Positions 6,106-10,422 of a stretch of DNA of 10,422 nt are shown here, piece after piece (the first letter of the stretch is position 1; every line of letters begins with the position of its first letter). The stretch comes from Promethearchaeota archaeon. Its GTDB lineage: Archaea; Asgardarchaeota; Lokiarchaeia; Sigyniarchaeales; SOKP01. Under the pieces are notes generated by a model. The model saw nothing but the letters and a program-made list of their open reading frames with translations, did not search any database and was not told the DNA's origin. Location of the stretch: assembly GCA_030606095.1 (NCBI GenBank), contig JAUWHC010000055.1, positions 1 to 10,422 of the forward strand, in the 5' to 3' direction. Both the position numbers and the translations under genes were made by a program.

Positions 6106-6809
6106 TTTTGAAATAACTTCTTTCTCACAAAGGATTTTTTGTTTGCTAGTTTTTTTAGTACCACTTCGGTAGATTCGTTAAGATCCAGTAATCTTTTTAG
6201 AAATACACCAGTTCTACCGTGTTTTTCTCTTTTTAAAAGAACTCTTTTACGTTCGTTAATTAAATCAATACTTACATTAACTTGTTTTGCTGCCAAATGT
6301 TCGTTTCCAATTATTGAATATTCTTCATGACCTTCCAAAGTAGGTTTAATTAAAACTAATCTCTTATCAATTCCAGGGACTCTGAGATTATCTTCTAATT
6401 GGTTTAGATTGACCTTTCCTCCAAAATCATAAAATTCCTCTGATTTTTTATCAAACTTAGATAATGGAATAGTAATACACTCTAACTCGTTTAAATATAT
6501 GTATAATTTTAAAGTATCCGTTGGTGTTGCCATTATAATTTCTCTAAAGTAATTGTTGATACCATATTTCTCAAGAATTATTTCTATTTGATAAGGTGGT
6601 ATTAATTGTAAAAAAATAATATCAATATCACTATCCCGATGAACATCTCCACGAGCAACACTTCCGTAGATAAACGGGTTTAGACTTTCTTTAACAAACA
6701 TCTCCAATAATTCTATAGAACGAGTTCTTTTGTAGTTTAAGAGATTCAAATGATCTCTAGTGTATGCTACGGTATTATAATAATCTCTTAAAATAGTTTC
6801 TTTTTTCAT
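6102..6809 (-). CDS. Predicted nucleotidyltransferase (pol-beta-like fold)
   Basis: 235 residues, ATG 6807-6809, 16 bases after the end of the preceding gene. The nucleotidyltransferase signature is clear: FIYGSVARGDVHRDSDIDI, with GS at 49-50 and the metal-binding aspartates D61 and D63 in a DSDID context. A third carboxylate in the following strand is not certain. After the core there is a region of strands (ITIPLSKFDKKSEEFYDFGG) and a basic helical C-terminus (HLAAKQVNVSIDLINERKRV onward, KKLFQK at the end) that may bind nucleic acid. It resembles archaeal predicted nucleotidyltransferases of the COG1665 kind. It is longer than the minimal MNT antitoxin type and has no HEPN partner nearby, so a toxin-antitoxin role is unlikely. 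Coupling to the radical SAM gene suggests a shared pathway. Confidence 0.85.
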   Translation of the reverse strand: MKKETILRDYYNTVAYTRDHLNLLNYKRTRSIELLEMFVKESLNPFIYGSVARGDVHRDSDIDIIFLQLIPPYQIEIILEKYGINNYFREIIMATPTDTLKLYIYLNELECITIPLSKFDKKSEEFYDFGGKVNLNQLEDNLRVPGIDKRLVLIKPTLEGHEEYSIIGNEHLAAKQVNVSIDLINERKRVLLKREKHGRTGVFLKRLLDLNESTEVVLKKLANKKSFVRKKLFQK

Positions 6810-6825
6810 CAGAAATTATTCTTTT

Positions 6826-7653
6826 TTATCTAATTTTATTATCTATATTTTTTATTATTATGCTTAAAAGGACCGTTTCGTAATATTTGAATGTGCTTTT
6901 TGCTTTTTGAATTGTGTAATATTTGAATTTATTTGAATTTTTTAAGGTTTTATCGCTTAAAATCTTCTTGAGTGAACTCCTATTTTTAAGAAATGGATTT
7001 AAACGTTCACTAAAAATAATAAATAATTGAAACTGTGGATTTGAAACAGTTTTTAAAGTTTGCAGAATTTTAAGATTAGCCAAATTTAACCGTGGATTAA
7101 TCGAAATTAACCTAACACTGTTTGAATCTTTTGTAATAATATTATAGGGAATAATTTTTTTATCAAAATTCACGACAACATGTCTCAGACTCAATAAATG
7201 AGGACCTTGGTTATAAATCGAGAGAAATGAGGGTAAAATTTGCTGGATTTCTCTTTCAATATCTCTAATCGATTTATTTTTTCCTTTATCAGCTTTTATA
7301 TTAAGCCAGATGTTAACTACATTAAAACCATAAGTGCTTAAACCTTCCGTTAATATTTTCAATAACATTTGTTTTCTATGCGTTCTTATTATAATAATTA
7401 AGGGTTTAGATGATATTTCTTCTTGAATTACTTTAGATTTAGTCAAATTCCACTTTTTTATGTAAATTGAGGGGTGATCTAAGTTAAAACTTAAAGACTT
7501 AGCCTTTGTTCGCGTCAAAAATTCGTTTGACAAAGAAAACCTCCATCTATACGCTTCTTTAAATATTTTTACGCTGATTAGAAGTAAAACTAACAAAAGA
7601 ATTATGATAGTATCAACTAAAAACCAATCTACTCGAAAGATATCGAAGGCCAT
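6826..7653 (-). CDS. Membrane-anchored protein of unknown function (possible degenerate alpha/beta-hydrolase-like fold)
   Basis: 275 residues from ATG 7651-7653, 23 bases after the end of cutA. A single hydrophobic helix at about 11-29 (FLVDTIIILLLVLLLISVKI) anchors it, with the rest probably cytoplasmic given the positive residues just after it. The segment PLIIIIRTHRKQ followed by LTEGLSTYGFNVVNIWLN looks like the first strands of an alpha/beta hydrolase, where an oxyanion HG normally follows the first strand; here that is RTHRK. I see no GxSxG nucleophile elbow, so if related it is catalytically dead. Later strands (HVVVNFDKKI, VRLISINP, QLFIIFSERL) keep the alternating pattern. I do not recognise the family. 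Its position in the operon is its main functional clue. Confidence 0.75.
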   Translation of the reverse strand: MAFDIFRVDWFLVDTIIILLLVLLLISVKIFKEAYRWRFSLSNEFLTRTKAKSLSFNLDHPSIYIKKWNLTKSKVIQEEISSKPLIIIIRTHRKQMLLKILTEGLSTYGFNVVNIWLNIKADKGKNKSIRDIEREIQQILPSFLSIYNQGPHLLSLRHVVVNFDKKIIPYNIITKDSNSVRLISINPRLNLANLKILQTLKTVSNPQFQLFIIFSERLNPFLKNRSSLKKILSDKTLKNSNKFKYYTIQKAKSTFKYYETVLLSIIIKNIDNKIR

Positions 7654-7676
7654 ATTATTTATACAACTTTTTTTAA

Positions 7677-7991
7677 TTAATCAACAACTTCACTAATCCA
7701 ATTTAAATAGGTTTCAGAACCCTTTATAATCTTCAAACCAATGCATTCCGGTTCAGAATAGGAATGAAGCTCTTTAACTTTCTGAATTATTAATTCTCCA
7801 TTGCTTTCTGTTGTTTTAATTATTAATAGATGCTCGTTGTCCTCTTCAATGTTTCCTTTCCACGAATAAATTGAATTAATATTTTGAATTATGTTTACGC
7901 ATGCGACTAGCTTGCTTTCAACCAAAACTCTTGCTATTTTTTTACCTTCTTCAATATTTGGAACTGTAACTAAAAAAACAAAAAAATCCAT
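7677..7991 (-). CDS. cutA: CutA, divalent-cation tolerance-type protein
   Basis: 104 residues, the normal length of the trimeric, ferredoxin-like CutA1 family. Family features in order: VTVPNIEEGKKIARVLVE, KLVACVNII with the conserved Cys, INSIYSWKGNIEED, HLLIIKTTE and the C-terminal HSYSEPECI. CutA binds copper and other divalent cations in vitro; its true cellular role is not settled. The ATG at 7989-7991 follows GGGAT at a sensible distance (CTAAGGGATTAAA). It is the first gene of a five-gene minus-strand operon reaching 4518, all with short gaps or overlaps. Confidence 0.93.
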   Translation of the reverse strand: MDFFVFLVTVPNIEEGKKIARVLVESKLVACVNIIQNINSIYSWKGNIEEDNEHLLIIKTTESNGELIIQKVKELHSYSEPECIGLKIIKGSETYLNWISEVVD

Positions 7992-8007
7992 TTTAATCCC
8001 TTAGTTG

Positions 8008-8024
8008 TTATATCTAATAAATTA
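8008..8024 (-). promoter_or_regulatory. TATA-like promoter of the cutA operon
   Basis: The minus strand reads GTACATTATAATTTATT about 20-35 bases ahead of the cutA ATG at 7991. Transcription start would fall very near the ribosome binding site. The intergenic stretch 7992-8123 is divergent and also carries the plus-strand promoter for the membrane protein. Confidence 0.4.
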
Positions 8025-8090
8025 TAATGTACATCTTAATTTCAATTTTTTTAAGAAATTAACGACATTAGAAAATTGATTTATTCTGTA

Positions 8091-8101
8091 GTATTTAAAT
8101 A
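8091..8101 (+). promoter_or_regulatory. TATA box of the membrane protein gene
   Basis: GTATTTAAATAG lies with its centre about 27 bases ahead of the ATG at 8124, so the transcript is predicted to be leaderless or nearly so. No Shine-Dalgarno sequence is present ahead of this ATG, which agrees with leaderless translation. Confidence 0.55.
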
Positions 8102-8123
8102 GATAATTTAAAATACATTATAA

Positions 8124-8756
8124 ATGATAATCTCTCTTTTTTTAATCACATTCAGTCTACTTATAAATTATTTAGAAGAATGGCTAAAAGTGATTGATAA
8201 TTCGTTTATTGCATTCAATTCCTTTGTAGAATTGTTATTTGGGTTTTTGAAATACATATTTTTTGGAATTTTGTTGATTATTGGAATTTTAACCCTATTA
8301 AGTTTAAGAGGTACTTACTTTTTAGAAAGAATCAGATATAGTAAGGAAGAAAAGTTAGAAGATAGTCCTATGACAAAACCACGATTAATCTTAGGCACAT
8401 GCTATATCGTGATGGCTTTTGGAATTCTATTCGATTGGTTCACATACTTTTTGATAGTTGTTTTAGATCCCTTGCCAGATCGTCTAATTTTCAATTTTAT
8501 CCAATTACCATATACTATTAACCTGTTTGATCTTAACAGAATTTCTGATATTAGTCAAATAATTTACCCATACATGAAGACAATATATTACATCGTTGCT
8601 TTATTTTCATTTGGAGCCATATTGGATATAGTAATAAGCATTTGGCACATAATTAACGCTCAAAAAAGCGTAAGGAAACATTTTATTTATTTAATTGGTG
8701 GAATCGTAGGTGGGATATTAGTTGGCTTTACAACTTGCCTTCCATTATTCCTTTAA
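8124..8756 (+). CDS. Multi-pass membrane protein, unknown family
   Basis: 210 residues from ATG 8124. Hydrophobic helices are seen at about 39-61 (GFLKYIFFGILLIIGILTLL), 89-114 (ILGTCYIVMAFGILF onward), 153-174 and 187-209, with a further shorter hydrophobic stretch at 2-16. A charged loop of about 25 residues (RYSKEEKLEDSPMTKPR) separates the first two clear helices and is probably cytoplasmic. No enzyme or transporter signature is visible and I do not recognise the family. The gene is divergent from the cutA operon, with a likely leaderless promoter, and ends directly against a 33-base tandem duplication. Confidence 0.75.
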   Translation: MIISLFLITFSLLINYLEEWLKVIDNSFIAFNSFVELLFGFLKYIFFGILLIIGILTLLSLRGTYFLERIRYSKEEKLEDSPMTKPRLILGTCYIVMAFGILFDWFTYFLIVVLDPLPDRLIFNFIQLPYTINLFDLNRISDISQIIYPYMKTIYYIVALFSFGAILDIVISIWHIINAQKSVRKHFIYLIGGIVGGILVGFTTCLPLFL

Positions 8757-8822
8757 TCAACTAAAAGATTTAAAAAAGTAATAAAAAAATCAACTAAAAG
8801 ATTTAAAGAAGTAGTAAGAAAA
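8757..8822 (+). repeat. Tandem duplication of a 33-base unit right after a stop codon
   Basis: Copy 1 is 8757-8789 and copy 2 is 8790-8822, each beginning TCAACTAAAAGATTTAAA. They differ at three positions (19, 25 and 29 of the unit), all A in copy 1 and G in copy 2. The first copy starts at the base after the TAA of the membrane protein gene. There are no spacers, so this is a simple tandem duplication. Confidence 0.9.
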
Positions 8823-8830
8823 TAACCTTT

Positions 8831-8849
8831 AAAGATAAATCTTTTTTTT
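8831..8849 (+). terminator. Hairpin plus T-run terminator after the membrane protein gene
   Basis: AAAGAT (8831-8836) and ATCTTT (8839-8844) can pair across a very short loop, and the T run continues to 8849 (eight T from 8842). It lies 75 bases past the stop codon of the membrane protein, beyond the tandem repeat. Confidence 0.55.
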
Positions 8850-8862
8850 CCTTAAATGAAAT

Positions 8863-8873
8863 TTTAAATAGTA
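8863..8873 (+). promoter_or_regulatory. TATA-like element ahead of the structured leader
   Basis: ATTTTAAATAG resembles the TATTTAAATAG box used at 8091-8101. It would place transcription start near 8895, ahead of the paired segments beginning at 8912. A second candidate, GATATAATTATAT at 8899-8910, would start transcription inside the leader structure, so this assignment is uncertain. Confidence 0.35.
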
Positions 8874-8911
8874 ATACTTTTATTATTATTAAAAAAAGAT
8901 ATAATTATATT

Positions 8912-8998
8912 GGGTCTTACTCCCGATATTATAAAATTATGTTTTTATAATATGTTATCTTTTAGGGAAGACCTCATTCAAAGAATAGAGAAAGGAGG
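8912..8998 (+). promoter_or_regulatory. Structured 5' leader with nested hairpins and strong ribosome binding site
   Basis: Three nested pairings are visible. GGTCT (8913-8917) pairs with AGACC (8969-8973); TCCC (8921-8924) pairs with GGGA (8965-8968); and inside these ATATTATAAAA (8926-8936) pairs perfectly with TTTTATAATAT (8943-8953) around a six-base loop. After the structure comes AAAGGAGGT, with GGAGG at 8994-8998, nine bases from the ATG at 9008. The pairing is seen directly; any regulatory or ligand-binding role is inference. No known riboswitch class was recognised. Confidence 0.5.
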
Positions 8999-9007
8999 TA
9001 TGGGAAA

Positions 9008-9242
9008 ATGCTTCATAATGTTTATCTAATCCATCAACTTACGGGAAAGTTTCAACAGATTAACCATTTTACTGAGACCCCGAATATGTTTGATACATAG
9101 GAAATATGGGAGCATCGAATTCAACCAAGACTTAGTATCCGGATTTTTAACAGCCCTTAAGGACTTCAGCGTTGAGTTTTCCAAGGGAAGTGGGGAACTT
9201 AAGGTTATAGATCGTGGTTAGGTTCAAATCACGAGTAGAGAC
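9008..9242 (+). pseudogene. Detached 5' part of a longin-like gene, with frameshift and in-frame TAG
   Basis: The strong GGAGG at 8994-8998 points to ATG 9008, which reads MLHNVYLIHQLTGK and stops at TAG 9098-9100. The frame one base on carries ICLIHRKYGSIEFN, then DLVSGFLTALKDFSVEF and GELKVIDRG, up to a TAG at 9219-9221, then VQITSRD, joining the ATG of the downstream frame at 9243 without change of phase. Together these make the first half of a longin-type domain as I recall it from Asgard archaea (Y-S/GSIEFN, then SGFLTALKDF). The shift must lie between about 9068 and 9095; the CCCC at 9078-9081 is the likeliest place. One indel and one stop, with everything else intact, suggests a young pseudogene, an assembly error, or recoding. 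Confidence 0.7.
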
Positions 9243-9800
9243 ATGCAGATTTTTTATCTGTTACTGGTCTTTAAGGAGGGGGTACTATGTACAGCTGCGG
9301 CTGACAAGAATGACGATGCTAAAATTACACACAAAGCTTTAAGTGACATCATTGATAAGTTTACAGATAAATTTGGTGAAATATTGAAAAACTGGTCAGG
9401 GGATGTTAGAATGTTTAAGGATTTTGACCAAGTGATTGACAATATTTTAGAGAATGGCAAGATTGCGGAAGTTCCCTTAAAGATCCCTATCTTGAAGATA
9501 TTTGAGAAAGATTTTGTAAAATCACGGAAACAGATCGCCAAAAAAGGATTAGTATTGTCAGAAGCGGATTTAAGGGGTGTTCAGAACCAGAAACCGATGT
9601 GGACGTCAAAGCGACTTCCTCCCCAAGTAATTACACAAGGATTCTTGAATAAGGAACAATACAAAATTGCTCATTTCGCGGATGGATTTCACACTATTTC
9701 GGATATCGCGGAAGAAGCTGGGGTGCCACGATCAGAGATAGATGTAATGATCGATGATCTGGATGGCTTAGGGCTTTTAAAGTTTATCGATATTAAATAA
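9243..9800 (+). CDS. Longin-like protein with C-terminal winged-helix domain, N-terminus cut off by upstream stop
   Basis: Open from ATG 9243 to TAA 9798-9800, 185 residues. Residues 1-75 hold the second half of a longin/roadblock-type fold: strands FYLLLVFKEGVLCTAAAD, a helix (DAKITHKALSDIIDKFTDKF), and WSGDVRMFKDFDQVIDNIL, the pattern seen in trafficking-type longins. Residues 135-183 form a winged-helix-like unit (LNKEQYKIAHFADGFHTI, then SDIAEEAGVPRSEIDVMIDD, ending GLGLLKFI). The linker between is basic. In Asgard archaea such proteins are thought to pair with small GTPases; that is family knowledge and not visible here. The ATG is only a fallback start: the frame runs on upstream in phase through a TAG, and no good ribosome binding site precedes 9243. 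As annotated the protein would lack the first strands of its domain and may not fold. Confidence 0.78.
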   Translation: MQIFYLLLVFKEGVLCTAAADKNDDAKITHKALSDIIDKFTDKFGEILKNWSGDVRMFKDFDQVIDNILENGKIAEVPLKIPILKIFEKDFVKSRKQIAKKGLVLSEADLRGVQNQKPMWTSKRLPPQVITQGFLNKEQYKIAHFADGFHTISDIAEEAGVPRSEIDVMIDDLDGLGLLKFIDIK

Positions 9801-9809
9801 GCAATAGTG

Positions 9810-9820
9810 TTTTTTTTTTT
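9810..9820 (+). terminator. T-run terminator after the longin-like gene
   Basis: A run of 11 T begins nine bases past the TAA at 9800. This is a typical archaeal terminator without a stem. Confidence 0.65.
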
Positions 9821-9881
9821 ATCTAATTTCAGGAAATAAGAAATTGGGTTTAATTTTAAATTCCTCATCATATTTTAAAAA

Positions 9882-9905
9882 AAAAAATCTTCGATAAGAT
9901 TTTTT
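9882..9905 (+). terminator. Perfect hairpin with T-rich arm in the gap before rtcB
   Basis: AAAAAATCTT (9882-9891) and AAGATTTTTT (9896-9905) pair perfectly around CGAT. It could act as a back-up terminator for the longin-like gene or as insulation of rtcB. Since the rtcB start follows about 60 bases on, a role in rtcB regulation cannot be excluded. The remaining gap 9821-9965 holds only AT-rich promoter-type DNA. Confidence 0.45.
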
Positions 9906-9965
9906 AAATAATATCTTGTTTTTAAAAGTCGTAAACATAAAATTTATGAAAAAAATTTTACTTAT

Positions 9966-10422
9966 ATGGTTAGTATGAATGTGATTAAAATTGATGAGAA
10001 TATTTACGAAATACCGCCAAAAACTTTAATGGCGCGTGTAGAAGGCAAAATCGCGAAGTTTCAAATGAAAGTGCCAGTACATATTTATGCGAACGAGTAC
10101 ATATTAGAAAAGATCAAGAACGATAGAACGCTTGATCAGATTAGCAACGTTGCTTGTCTTCCAGGAATACAGAAGCATGCAATTGCTCTCTCCGATGCGC
10201 ATCAAGGGTATGGGTTTTGTATAGGGGGTGTTGCTGGAACTGACGCCGAATCGGGTATGATTTCGCCTGGGGGTGTAGGATACGATATAAACTGTGGGGT
10301 TCGCCTTCTTCGTACAAACCTTCACCTTAAAGACATCAATAGCTCAATTCCTAGTTTATTAAACATTATTTTTAAGAATATACCATCAGGTTTAGGAAGT
10401 AAAGGTAAATTAAATATAAGTT
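9966..10422 (+). CDS. rtcB: RtcB RNA ligase, 5' part only (runs off right edge)
   Basis: RtcB joins 2',3'-cyclic phosphate or 3'-phosphate ends to 5'-OH ends using GTP and Mn2+, and is the archaeal tRNA-splicing ligase. The first 152 codons are present. Family motifs in order: VHIYANEYILEKIKNDRTLDQ, NVACLPGIQKHAIALSDAHQ, GYGFCIGGVAGTDAESGMIS and PGGVGYDINCGVRLLRTNL. D107 and C110 in GYDINCG correspond to the metal-binding Asp and Cys of the family. The start is ATG 9966 or ATG 9975 three codons later (MVSMNVIKIDENIYEIP); neither has a clear Shine-Dalgarno sequence. It reads away from a hairpin terminator, so it is probably its own transcript. The first 152 codons are intact. Confidence 0.95.
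   Translation, partial: MVSMNVIKIDENIYEIPPKTLMARVEGKIAKFQMKVPVHIYANEYILEKIKNDRTLDQISNVACLPGIQKHAIALSDAHQGYGFCIGGVAGTDAESGMISPGGVGYDINCGVRLLRTNLHLKDINSSIPSLLNIIFKNIPSGLGSKGKLNIS

Noticed and set aside
6102..6809. MNT/HEPN-type toxin-antitoxin
   Set aside because: The nucleotidyltransferase is longer than the MNT type, no HEPN-like gene lies beside it, and it is coupled to a radical SAM gene.
8757..8822. Possible CRISPR repeat
   Set aside because: Only two units, joined without a spacer and AT-rich; no cas genes in the window.
9000..9029. ATG at 9000 directly after GGAGG
   Set aside because: It is too close to the ribosome binding site and stops after nine codons; ATG 9008 has proper spacing and gives family-like sequence.
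9276..9289. AAGGAGGGGG followed by ATG, a seemingly ideal translation start
   Set aside because: The ATG is out of frame with the coding sequence and reaches a stop after five codons; the purine run simply encodes Lys-Glu-Gly.
9254..9541. Minus-strand open frame of 95 codons
   Set aside because: It lies opposite the well-formed longin-like coding sequence and shows no recognisable protein features.
10104..10325. Minus-strand open frame of 73 codons
   Set aside because: It is antisense to clear RtcB motifs.

Overview
The window is strongly AT-rich and archaeal: it carries aPelota, RtcB, archaeal-type radical SAM proteins (COG2100-like and COG2108-like), TATA boxes about 25 bases ahead of genes, and T-run terminators. 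A longin-like protein fused to a winged helix, together with small proteins that look like eukaryotic actin regulators, points to an Asgard archaeon (Lokiarchaeia-like). That placement is inferred from gene content, not from a marker-gene tree.

Layout. Positions 1-514 (minus) hold the start of an unrecognised protein that runs off the left edge. Positions 681-1115 and 1257-1880 (minus) encode two small structural proteins: a coiled coil followed by poly-Pro/Gly and a basic WH2-like tail, and a long helical, BAR-like protein. Positions 1975-4104 (minus) are a pelota / radical SAM-TRAM pair. Positions 4257-4409 (minus) encode a 50-residue protein with a convincing WH2 (actin-monomer-binding) motif. 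Positions 4518-7991 (minus) are a compact five-gene operon in the order cutA, membrane-anchored protein, nucleotidyltransferase, radical SAM, RimI-like GNAT, with tight spacing and overlaps.

The strand switches at about 8000-8120. On the plus strand are a multi-pass membrane protein (8124-8756), a 33-base tandem duplication and a terminator, a structured leader, a longin-like gene broken by a frameshift and an in-frame TAG (9008-9800), and the 5' part of rtcB (from 9966).

The most interesting signal is the set of three small proteins at 681-1115, 1257-1880 and 4257-4409. Together they contain the parts expected of an actin/membrane regulatory system: a BRK1/CCDC53-like coiled coil, a poly-Pro (profilin-type) ligand, WH2 motifs and a BAR-like helical bundle. 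The WH2 call on the 50-residue protein is well supported by motif; the other parallels are hypotheses. The second signal is the longin-like gene, which has two lesions but an otherwise intact reading frame and a good ribosome binding site.
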